Assembly (NCBI RefSeq): GCF_004028635.1
Contig: NZ_ML138678.1
Location: 1-64,000 of the forward strand
Length of the DNA stretch: 64,000 bases
Direction of reading: 5' to 3'
From: Streptomyces cyaneus
GTDB taxonomy: Bacteria; Actinomycetota; Actinomycetes; Streptomycetales; Streptomycetaceae
Shown: piece by piece, positions 56,109 through 64,000 of the stretch
Layout: every line of letters starts with the position of its first letter
How positions within the stretch are numbered: position 1 is the stretch's first letter
Made by a program: the position numbers and the translations under genes
Notes under the pieces: model-generated
What the model was told of the DNA's origin: nothing
Seen by the model: the letters and a program-made list of their open reading frames with translations, nothing else
Databases searched by the model: none

Positions 56109-57722
56109 TCACTCGCCCGGCCGTACGAAGACCGTTCGTCCGCCCACCACCGTGCGCAGGCAGAGCGGGAGCGGGCGGCCCGGCGTCAGGTCGGGCAGGC
56201 CGGGGGTGCCGGAACGGGGGTCGGTGGACCAGCGCGCGACCCGGTCGTCGGGGGCCTGGACCACCAGTTCCTCGGTGCGCCACACCGCGTAGTCGGCAGG
56301 CGCGCCCGGCACCAGGACGCCCGCGTCGTCGCGCCCGATCGCCCGCCATCCGCCCCGTGTGTGCGCCGTGAACGCGGCCCGCACGGACACGCGGTGCTCC
56401 GGCGTGTGGTGGAAGGCCGCGGCGCGGACGGTACCCCAGGGGTCGAGTGGCGTGACGGGGCTGTCGGAGCCGAAGGCGAGCGGGACGCCGGCGCGCAGCA
56501 GGGCCGCGAAGGGGTTGAGGGAGCGGGCGCGTTCGGCGCCCAGGCGCTGGGCGTACATGCCGTCCTCGCCGCCCCACAGCGCGTCGAAGGCGGGCTGGAC
56601 CGAGGCGGTCAGGCCGAGTTCCGCGAAGGCGGCGACGGTCTCCGGGGTGAGCATCTCCGCGTGCTCCACGCGGTGGCGGGCGGCGCGGATGCGGGCGAGG
56701 CCGAGCTTGTCGGCGGCGGCGCGTACGCCCTCCACGACGGCGGTCACGGCGGCGTCGCCGATCGCGTGGAAGCCCGCCTGGAGGCCGGCCTCGGTGCAGG
56801 CGGTGACATGGGCGGCGACGGCGGCCGCGTCCAGGTAGGCGGTGCCGGTGTGGGCGGCGTCGGCGTACGGCTGGTGCAGGCAGGCGGTGTGCGAGCCGAG
56901 GGCGCCGTCGACGAAGAGGTCGCCCGCCGCGCCGATCGCGCCCAGCTCCCGCGCCTTGTCGACTCCTTCTTCGGCCCCCTCCGCCCAGTAGCCGACGACC
57001 CGGGGGCCCGGCTCGTCGGCGGCGAGCCGCAGCAGCCCGGTGAAGTCGTCCTCGGAGGAGATGTCGGGCCCGCCGCACTCGTGGACGGTGCCGATGCCGA
57101 GGGAGGCGGCGTGGGCGAGGGCGGCGCGCTGGGCCTCGATGCGCTGAGCGGGGGTGATCGCGGCCAGCGCGGTGGCGCGTACGGCGTGATGGGCGCCGGC
57201 GACGAGCGGGGCGTCCACCGCATCGAGGTTCCCCGGCGTCATCTCCAGCAGAGCCGTGGTGACGACGGCCGAGTGGACGTCGATGCGGGAGAGGTAGAGC
57301 GGGCGGCCCCCGGTGGCCTCGTCGAGTTCGGCGCGCGTCGGGGGGCGGCCGCCGGGCCAGCGGGAGGCGTCCCAGCCGTGGCCGAGGAGGATCCGGTCCT
57401 GCGGGCGGGCGGCGGCGAAGTCCCGCACCAGAGCGAGAGCCGCCTCCAGGGAGGGCGCGCCGGACAGATCGAGGCCGGTCAGGGCGAGGCCCGTGGCGGT
57501 GGTGTGCACATGAGCGTCGGTGAACGCCGGCGTGACCAGAGCACCGTCCAGATCGACGATCTCGTCCACACCGTCGGCGAAGGCATCGGCGGCCCCCTCG
57601 GACCCGACCCAGGCAACCTGCCCACGCTCCACGACCATCGCGGTGGCGAAGGGGTCGGCGGGGCTGTGGACCTCTCCGCGACGGAGGAGGACGGTCTTCG
57701 GCGGGGCGCTGGACTCACTCAT
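56109..57722 (-). CDS. Metal-dependent amidohydrolase, YtcJ-like
   Basis: Amidohydrolase-superfamily protein of 537 residues. It has the HxH metal motif in TPAFTDAHVHTTATGL, a central HAIGDAAV and HRVEHAEML, and the late aspartate in LAFGSDSPVTPLD. These match the YtcJ/N-substituted-formamide deformylase group. Intracellular; substrate unknown. ATG 57722. Confidence 0.9.
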   Translation of the reverse strand: MSESSAPPKTVLLRRGEVHSPADPFATAMVVERGQVAWVGSEGAADAFADGVDEIVDLDGALVTPAFTDAHVHTTATGLALTGLDLSGAPSLEAALALVRDFAAARPQDRILLGHGWDASRWPGGRPPTRAELDEATGGRPLYLSRIDVHSAVVTTALLEMTPGNLDAVDAPLVAGAHHAVRATALAAITPAQRIEAQRAALAHAASLGIGTVHECGGPDISSEDDFTGLLRLAADEPGPRVVGYWAEGAEEGVDKARELGAIGAAGDLFVDGALGSHTACLHQPYADAAHTGTAYLDAAAVAAHVTACTEAGLQAGFHAIGDAAVTAVVEGVRAAADKLGLARIRAARHRVEHAEMLTPETVAAFAELGLTASVQPAFDALWGGEDGMYAQRLGAERARSLNPFAALLRAGVPLAFGSDSPVTPLDPWGTVRAAAFHHTPEHRVSVRAAFTAHTRGGWRAIGRDDAGVLVPGAPADYAVWRTEELVVQAPDDRVARWSTDPRSGTPGLPDLTPGRPLPLCLRTVVGGRTVFVRPGE

Positions 57723-57780
57723 GGAGAACAGTCTCGCGCCTCACCCCGGACGGCTTTGGGCAGGGGCGCCCTCAACGCCC

Positions 57781-58221
57781 TCAGACTCTCGGCGGCCGCG
57801 CCTCGTACGGCGTCGACAGCACCACCGTCGTCCGGGTGGACACCCCCGCCAGTGAACGCAGCCGAGCGAGCAGTTCCTCAAGTTCGTGCGGCGTGGCCAC
57901 CCGCACCTTGAGGATGTAGTTCTCGTCCCCCGCAACACTGTGGCAGGCCTCGATCTCGGGCACGCCGGCCAACCGGTCCGCGATGTCGTCCGGCGCACTG
58001 GGATCGAACGGCTTCACCGAGATGAACGCGGTCATGGGCAGCCCCACGGCCTCGGGGTCGACGACCGCGGCGTAGCCACGGATGACGCCACGCTGCTCCA
58101 GTCGGCGCACCCGCTGGTGCACGGCCGACGTGGACAGACCCGTGGCCTTGCCCAGGTCGGTGTAGCTCATCCGCCCGTCCTTGACGAGCAGCTGCACGAT
58201 TTGTCGGTCCAGCTCCTCCAT
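57781..58221 (-). CDS. Lrp/AsnC-family regulator
   Basis: A 146-residue regulator: N-terminal helix-turn-helix (LDRQIVQLLVKDGRMSYTDL, GLSTSAVHQRVRRLEQRGVI) and a C-terminal RAM ligand domain (PEIEACHSVAGDENYILKVR). It belongs to the amino-acid-sensing family. ATG 58221 is where the domain starts; the ribosome-binding site is weak. Confidence 0.92.
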   Translation of the reverse strand: MEELDRQIVQLLVKDGRMSYTDLGKATGLSTSAVHQRVRRLEQRGVIRGYAAVVDPEAVGLPMTAFISVKPFDPSAPDDIADRLAGVPEIEACHSVAGDENYILKVRVATPHELEELLARLRSLAGVSTRTTVVLSTPYEARPPRV

Positions 58222-58488
58222 GACGCAGAACCTACAGTGCGGTTGATCTCCTCGGATACCTGAGCAGCCCAGGTCATGCCCGGTTTGTGATGTCGCCGAG
58301 AGGCGTCTGTGGGCCGACTGAGGGACAAACCGGCCGCGCCGGGCACCTGCGGGCGGCATGTGACGAACGCCACAGGCCTCGAACAGGCTCCGTGATGTTC
58401 TCGTGATTACCGCCGAGACCGGGCGGGAAGTGCTTGCTGTGGTCGAGGCCGCAGCGCCTTCACGGCCCAGCCCGAGGGGGAGAAATCC

Positions 58489-58926
58489 ATGCAGAGTCTT
58501 AAGCGTCCTGGTCGTACCGCACCCAAGCGGCTCCAGCCGGTCGTCGAGCCCGCTCCGGAGGGCGTCGAACCCGACGCCTTCGACGAGGAAGAGCTCGACG
58601 CGTACGACACCTTCGAGATGTACCGGGTGATCTGCCCGGACTGCGCGCAGCCCATCGCCCTGCTGGCGGACGAGGAGGTCCTGCCGGAGCACGCGCTGTG
58701 CGCCTCGCCGTGGAACCCGTTCGGTCTCACGGTCTGTGCCGGTACGGGCCGCCTGGCCGCCGAGGCCCGTTCGGCGGACGAGTCGGCGGAACCTCAGGAG
58801 CAGGACACCGCCCTTCTGTTGACGCTCCCTCAGGGGCTGAACTGGCGGACCCAGCCGTTCTCGCACGTCGGTGGCCCGGGCTCGCGCCCCATCAGGGTCC
58901 CGGTCATGCGGCGCCACGCCGCCTGA
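58489..58926 (+). CDS. Conserved Streptomyces protein with a possible zinc motif
   Basis: A 145-residue hydrophilic protein that I cannot assign to a named family. A cysteine pair CPDC (near residue 49) and later ALCASPW and VCAGTG suggest a small metal-binding fold. ATG 58489 follows an excellent GAGGGGGAG. Divergent from the Lrp gene with about 270 bases between. Confidence 0.78.
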   Translation: MQSLKRPGRTAPKRLQPVVEPAPEGVEPDAFDEEELDAYDTFEMYRVICPDCAQPIALLADEEVLPEHALCASPWNPFGLTVCAGTGRLAAEARSADESAEPQEQDTALLLTLPQGLNWRTQPFSHVGGPGSRPIRVPVMRRHAA

Positions 58927-58972
58927 GCGCACAGCAGCTGAGCGCAGACCAGCTGAGCGCTCACCGCCACCG

Positions 58973-60079
58973 TCACATCGCGCGATCCCAGTAACTGCCC
59001 TGCACCATGGCTCGCAGGCTGCCGTGGTGCAGGATCAGTGTGTCCGGGTCCGCCGGTACGGCGACTTCGCCGAAGTGGGCCTGGCGGTAGGCGATGCGCA
59101 GCATGACGACGGCATGCCTCAGCGCGGCGTAGAGCGTGTAGAAGTCCATGCCGCGCGGGGTGTGACCGGTGAGGTCGGCATAGCGGGCCTCGACCCGGTC
59201 GCGACGCAGGAAGTCCGGCAGCCCGCGCTGCCCGAAGGCGACCGTCAGGTCCTGGAAGAAGCGGTGCAGGTACACGGTCCAGCCGAGGTCGACCTCGCGC
59301 GGGGCGAGTGCCGCCATCTCCCAGTCGAGGACGGCCGCGGGTTCGAAACCGTCGTAGATGACGTTCCCGATGCGTGCGTCGCCCCAGTTGAGCACCGGCG
59401 TGCCCGGATCGCGGGGCCAGAGCTCCTCCAGGCGGTCGAACGCGTCCTCGATCAGCGGTGAACGGGCGAGTCCGTCAACCACCCATTCGTAGTACGCGCG
59501 TTGCGCCGTGACATGGCGACGCAGTGCGTCACCTTCACCTGGAAGGGCGAGGAACTGGGCCTCCCCTGCCGGTATTTGGTCGTGCAGCCGGGCCAGCAGC
59601 CCGACCGTCGCCGCTTCGAGATGCTCGCGTTCCTCGTCGCTCGCCGCGTGCAGCCAGTTGCCCTCGTAGGTGTACGGCATGACGTCCGGCGGCACGCGCC
59701 CCGCGACTCGCTCCATGACGAAGAAGGGCGCCCCCAGCGGGCCGGGGTCCTCCTCCAGCCAGAGCATCTTCGGTACGGGGAGGTCCGTGTGCTCGGCCAC
59801 GACGCGCATCGTCCGGTACTGCCGCGGCATGTCGTACACCGGGAAGACGGTGTACGCGGCCGGGTCCGCCGCGAGCCGCAACGCGCAGGCCCGCACCGGT
59901 GGTTCGGGGTGCTCGATGTCGAAGAGCAGGGTCTCGCTGGACATGCCGTTCGACTCGGGGGCGGTGACGCCGACCGCCTTGGCGCCCGGCAGCCGGGTGC
60001 CGAGCCAGGCGGTGAGGCGGCGGGTGATCTCCTCCGGGTCACGGGTGGTCGTGCGAGGGCGGGGTGCCGTGGCTGCCAT
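58973..60079 (-). CDS. Phosphotransferase of the APH/ACAD10-11 kinase-like family
   Basis: A 368-residue aminoglycoside-phosphotransferase-fold protein like the kinase domains found with acyl-CoA dehydrogenases. It has FFVMERVAGRVPPDVMPY. The catalytic loop reads LNWGDARIGNVIYD, in which the HGD histidine is replaced by Trp but the aspartate is kept. The second metal site is AAVLDWEMAALAP. A small-molecule kinase of hydroxy-lipids or steroid intermediates is plausible; antibiotic resistance is less likely. It follows the DUF7064-like gene by 12 bases. Confidence 0.88.
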   Translation of the reverse strand: MAATAPRPRTTTRDPEEITRRLTAWLGTRLPGAKAVGVTAPESNGMSSETLLFDIEHPEPPVRACALRLAADPAAYTVFPVYDMPRQYRTMRVVAEHTDLPVPKMLWLEEDPGPLGAPFFVMERVAGRVPPDVMPYTYEGNWLHAASDEEREHLEAATVGLLARLHDQIPAGEAQFLALPGEGDALRRHVTAQRAYYEWVVDGLARSPLIEDAFDRLEELWPRDPGTPVLNWGDARIGNVIYDGFEPAAVLDWEMAALAPREVDLGWTVYLHRFFQDLTVAFGQRGLPDFLRRDRVEARYADLTGHTPRGMDFYTLYAALRHAVVMLRIAYRQAHFGEVAVPADPDTLILHHGSLRAMVQGSYWDRAM

Positions 60080-60091
60080 GTCGCAAACCCC

Positions 60092-61201
60092 CTACGGTGC
60101 AACCGACTTGAAGTCCGTGAAGCCGCTCGGGTGGTGCCGTCCGAACGAGCCGTGCTCGAAGATGCCGTGACCGACCCGGCCGTCCAGCCGGAAGCGCGCG
60201 GCGTGATCGGTGACTCCGTACGCGGCGAGGGGGTGGGCGGTGGGGTCGGAGAGGTCGTAGGTACGGCGGTCGGTCCAGCCGCGTCCCCGCCAGGTGCCGT
60301 GCTGCCAGTCGTCGGCGGGCGGGTAGCCGGCGCCGATCGCGAGGGGGGACGAGGTGAGGATCTCCACCTCCAGTTCCTGCGGCTTGCGTATGTCGCCGAC
60401 GTGGATGAGGGCGCGTTCGGGGTGGCGGGTGCCCGGGCGGTAGGTGATCTCGGCCTGGGGCCAGCCGAGTTGGCGGTCGCGGTGGCCGGGGCGGACCATC
60501 GTCGCCTCGCTGAGGGAGCGGTATCCCTCCGCGTCCTCCTGGACGATCACCATCAGGAACCGGTCCTCGAAGCGCACCGGACACCAGATCCAGTGGAAGC
60601 CCTCGGTCGGATGCTCCTCGGCGAATCGCCCGCCCTCCTCCCCCGGTACCGGCCGCACGCCCCAACTGCGGTCGCGGGTGCCGGTCCAGCCGGCAGGAGT
60701 GACACGGAACTCCGCACCGCCCGCGCGCACGACGCCCGCCACGCCCCCCGCCTGCACGAAGCGGCGCCCTTCGAGGCTGAGCCGGTCGCCGCGTCGCTGC
60801 AGGTGGTGGGGTTCCCAGAGGGCGGGGAAGTCGGCGGTCCAGGTGATGTCGTACGACAACTCCTCGTCGTCGCAGGTCAGGCGCAGCCGTCGCAGCGGCT
60901 CCCCGACCTCGATGCGCAGCGGACCGACGGCGAGCCGCATCCGGTCCTCGCCGAGCGCGTCCGACGCCCGGACCGCGTGCAGGGTGTTTCCCACCCTCAG
61001 CGTCGCGTACGCGTCGATCACCCCGAGGTTCGGGTACACCCCGAGGCCGAGGATCAGCAGGGCACGCCCCTCATGGTCGAGGACGTGGAAGATGCAGCGG
61101 TCGTATGCGTTGCGGTCGCTGGTCGCGACGTACTTCATGGACAGGGGCACCTGGTGCACCGGGTACTCGTCGAGCGGTACCGGGCGGTCGTCGTCGGCCA
61201 C
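60092..61201 (-). CDS. Conserved protein, DUF7064-like
   Basis: A 369-residue protein without catalytic motifs I can name. Segments such as GRRFVQAGGVAGVVRAGG, TRDRSWGVRPV and FHWIWCPVRFEDRFLMVIV resemble the beta-rich lipocalin-like proteins (DUF7064 group) that accompany steroid and lipid genes in actinobacteria. GTG 61201 is preceded by AGGGAGG. It is the first gene of an operon with the phosphotransferase, and the palindrome at 61228-61242 is just upstream. Confidence 0.72.
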   Translation of the reverse strand: MADDDRPVPLDEYPVHQVPLSMKYVATSDRNAYDRCIFHVLDHEGRALLILGLGVYPNLGVIDAYATLRVGNTLHAVRASDALGEDRMRLAVGPLRIEVGEPLRRLRLTCDDEELSYDITWTADFPALWEPHHLQRRGDRLSLEGRRFVQAGGVAGVVRAGGAEFRVTPAGWTGTRDRSWGVRPVPGEEGGRFAEEHPTEGFHWIWCPVRFEDRFLMVIVQEDAEGYRSLSEATMVRPGHRDRQLGWPQAEITYRPGTRHPERALIHVGDIRKPQELEVEILTSSPLAIGAGYPPADDWQHGTWRGRGWTDRRTYDLSDPTAHPLAAYGVTDHAARFRLDGRVGHGIFEHGSFGRHHPSGFTDFKSVAP

Positions 61202-61227
61202 GGCAAACCTCCCTGGAGGCGGGTGGC

Positions 61228-61242
61228 CTGACGGTACGTCAG
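61228..61242. promoter_or_regulatory. Inverted repeat CTGACG-N3-CGTCAG, second copy
   Basis: CTGACGGTACGTCAG, with the same six-base arms and three-base spacer as the site at 9801-9815, sits 26 bases before the DUF7064-like start. The arms are identical, which suggests one regulator for both operons. Confidence 0.65.
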
Positions 61243-61340
61243 ACGGCGTGACCTGACCAGAGAGGGAGCCGGACGTCCGTGAACTCACGCCCGATTCCGG
61301 CTGGCGGTGACTTGTCCCCCCACCTCCGCGTTGCCCTGGT

Positions 61341-61589
61341 ATGCCCCCCACCTATTCGGCGACCGGGCCTCAGCGCCGCATCTTCGTTCCGCGGCCCGCG
61401 GGAACGCTTCCGCCGGCGCCTCCGCAGCAGCCGGATCCGCCCATCTACCGCGAGCTGATGCGCACCTGGGCCGACCGCGGCCGCACCCTGCCCGGGCGCC
61501 ACGACCCGGAGTGGATCCGGCTCGCGGCGCCGCAGGTCAAGCACGGTCAGTTCAGCGTCCCTCGGGACCTGCTAGGTGACGGGCGATGA
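61341..61589 (+). CDS. Small conserved Streptomyces protein
   Basis: An 82-residue protein, Pro-rich at first, then IYRELMRTWADRGRTLPGRH and PEWIRLAAPQ, which looks like a small Streptomyces family I have seen with a conserved GDGR end. No function is known. There is no good ribosome-binding site before ATG 61341. Its last 38 bases overlap the 3' end of the opposite-strand acyl-CoA dehydrogenase. Confidence 0.6.
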   Translation: MPPTYSATGPQRRIFVPRPAGTLPPAPPQQPDPPIYRELMRTWADRGRTLPGRHDPEWIRLAAPQVKHGQFSVPRDLLGDGR

Positions 61590-62724
61590 CCATCCGCTGA
61601 ATCTGGTTCGTGCCCTCGACGATCTGCAGGACCTTGGCCTCGCGCATGAAGCGCTCGGCCGGGAAGTCCGCGGTGTAGCCGTACCCGCCGAGGATCTGCA
61701 CGGCGTCGGTGGTGACCCGCATCGCCGTGTCGGTGCAGTGCAGCTTGGCCATGGCCGCCTGCTTGGCGAACGGCCGCCCCGCGTCGCGCAGCCGTGCCGC
61801 CGCCAGATACAGCGCGCGGCCCGCCTCGATCTGGGTCGCCATGTCGGCGAGCATGAACCGCAGGCCCTGGAAGTCGGCGATGGGCTTGCCGAACTGCCGT
61901 CGCTCGGTCGCGTACGTCACCGCCTCGTCCAGCGCGGCCTGCGCCACGCCGATCGCACAGGCCGCGATGCCGAGCCGCCCGGAGTCGAGCGCGGACAGGG
62001 CGATCGCGAAGCCCTGGCCCTCGTCGCCGATGCGCCGCTCGTCGCGGATCCGGACGCCGTCGAAATGGACCTGGGCCGTGGGCGAGCCCTTCATGCCCAT
62101 CTTCTTCTCGGGAGCGGCCGCACTCAGCCCCGCCGCGTCACCGGGCACCAGGAACGCGGTGATCCCGCGCGGCCCCTCCTCGCCGGTGCGCGCCATGACG
62201 GTGTAGAAGTCGGCGATGCCGCCATGGGTGATCCAGGCCTTGGTGCCGGTGATCACCCAGTCGTCGCCGTCCCGTACGGCCCTGGTGCGCAGCGACGCCG
62301 CGTCCGATCCCGACGACGGCTCGGAGAGGCAGTACGCCCCGAGCAGCCCGCCGCCGAGCATCGCGGGCAGGTGCTCGACCTGCTGCTGCTTGGTGCCGTA
62401 GGCGGCGAGGGCGTAGGAGGACAGGGTGTGCACGCTGACGCCGAGGCCGACGGTGAGGCGGACCGCGGCGAGCTCCTCGAGGACCTGGAGGTAGACCTCG
62501 TACGGCTGGTCGCCGCCGCCGTACTCGGAGTCGTACGGCAGACCGAGCAGCCCGGATTCGGAGAGCAGGGTGAAGACCTCGCGCGGGAAGCGTCCGGCGT
62601 CCTCCTCCTCGGCCGCCTTCGGGGCGATCTCGCGCTGCGCGATGTCGCGGACGAGCGAGATCAGATCCCGGGCCTCGTCCGTGGGCAGTTGACGGTCCAC
62701 CGGCTGCGGGGCGCGGTCGGGCAT
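61552..62724 (-). CDS. Acyl-CoA dehydrogenase
   Basis: FAD enzyme that makes the first double bond in beta-oxidation of short or medium acyl-CoAs. The 390-residue protein has YCLSEPSSGSDAASLRTRA and ITGTKAWITHGGIADFY (FAD/substrate site), and the catalytic glutamate in QIVEGTNQIQRMVIARHL. ATG 62724 follows GGGAGGAG. The next upstream feature is the chitinase regulatory region. Confidence 0.93.
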   Translation of the reverse strand: MPDRAPQPVDRQLPTDEARDLISLVRDIAQREIAPKAAEEEDAGRFPREVFTLLSESGLLGLPYDSEYGGGDQPYEVYLQVLEELAAVRLTVGLGVSVHTLSSYALAAYGTKQQQVEHLPAMLGGGLLGAYCLSEPSSGSDAASLRTRAVRDGDDWVITGTKAWITHGGIADFYTVMARTGEEGPRGITAFLVPGDAAGLSAAAPEKKMGMKGSPTAQVHFDGVRIRDERRIGDEGQGFAIALSALDSGRLGIAACAIGVAQAALDEAVTYATERRQFGKPIADFQGLRFMLADMATQIEAGRALYLAAARLRDAGRPFAKQAAMAKLHCTDTAMRVTTDAVQILGGYGYTADFPAERFMREAKVLQIVEGTNQIQRMVIARHLAGPEGR

Positions 62725-63065
62725 GGCGACGCTCTCCTCCCGTTCGGGAAAGTCGACGGTCACGCGCCTTGGGTGGGGCGGCTCCGCCTGGTGTCTCGGG
62801 TACCGGCCGATGCTCCACTCCCGGATCGCGGAAGCTGCTGACCAGCGGCTCTGCGGTGAGTATGCCCGATCGGGAACATCGAGTCACCAGTTAACGACCG
62901 CTTACTCCAAGAAACTTTCCGACTCCGTCCCGACTCTCCGAATTGGTCCGAACCATTGACCAAATGGTCTAGTCCTCCTACCGTTTCGGTCCAACGCTTC
63001 CCGCGTTCATGCCAATCAGCGTGCGATGCGTGCGATCCCCTCTGTCCCCTGCGAGGAGACACCCG
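62725..63065. promoter_or_regulatory. Divergent spacer with chitinase promoter repeats
   Basis: Between the acyl-CoA dehydrogenase and the chitinase. Two 12-base direct repeats, TGGTCCGAACCA (62944-62955) and TGGTCTAGTCCT (62965-62976), are spaced 21 bases apart, two helical turns. They resemble both the direct repeats known in Streptomyces chitinase promoters and the DasR site TGGTCTAGACCA. GACCA-AA-TGGTC lies between them. A separate palindrome CCCGATCGGG is at 62865-62874. Confidence 0.8.

Positions 63066-64000
<935 letters not shown>

Noticed and set aside
58973..60079. Aminoglycoside resistance kinase
   Set aside because: The fold matches, but the sequence and operon partner fit the lipid-associated ACAD10/11-type kinase group better.

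Overview
The window is chromosomal DNA from a Streptomyces (high-GC actinomycete). The evidence is the very high GC, frequent GTG starts, GTGA/ATGA stop-start overlaps and Streptomyces-specific gene sets: a conservon (cvnABCD), the sporulation pair smeA-sffA, rbpA with a sigma-R type promoter, and DasR-type (dre) operators. From memory, the gene order resembles the S. coelicolor segment running from crr-ptsI to the chitinase gene chiD. That comparison was not computed.

Layout. 0-0.3 kb: leader and promoters of an rRNA operon that reads leftward out of the window. 0.3-2.7 kb: dre operator, crr and ptsI (general PTS). 2.7-13.3 kb: metabolic and housekeeping genes (acetoacetyl-CoA synthetase, GH31 alpha-glucosidase, Nudix hydrolase, VanX-like dipeptidase), a DUF35/thiolase pair and an EAL-like/GGDEF protein. 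13.8-16.0 kb: glpF-glpK. 16.2-24.1 kb (minus strand): a conservon whose cvnC and cvnD are separated by a full-length HyuA-HyuB type 5-oxoprolinase. 24.5-28.0 kb: a small membrane protein, then a decayed dimethylglycine/sarcosine oxidase locus beside an intact APC permease. 28.0-35.3 kb (minus strand): a three-gene MukBEF/Wadjet-like SMC operon with no visible JetD nuclease. 35.4-40.6 kb: a GntR regulator divergent from an MFS transporter, a DUF1445 protein and pxpABC (a second, unrelated 5-oxoprolinase). 40.6-46.3 kb (minus strand): SGNH hydrolase, two glycosyltransferases, a HEAT-repeat protein and an ankyrin protein. 46.7-48.6 kb: smeA-sffA. 48.7-53.2 kb: a MocR/YczE pair, a glycerophosphodiesterase and a UMF1-type MFS protein. 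53.3-55.5 kb: rbpA, fxsA and ppm1. 56-62.7 kb: amidohydrolase, Lrp regulator, a phosphotransferase/DUF7064-like pair and acyl-CoA dehydrogenase. 63.1 kb to the end: a GH18 chitinase cut by the window edge.

How the parts fit. Both ends carry DasR-type sites, in front of crr-ptsI and of the chitinase, which fits N-acetylglucosamine-responsive control of PTS and chitin use. The two oxoprolinase systems, glpFK and the decayed methylamine-oxidation locus suggest scavenging of small metabolites. An identical inverted repeat, CTGACG-N3-CGTCAG, lies before the DUF35-thiolase pair and before the DUF7064-like/phosphotransferase pair 51 kb away, hinting at one lipid- or steroid-linked regulon. The SMC-like operon without a nuclease gene and the oxoprolinase inserted in the conservon are the most unusual gene arrangements here.
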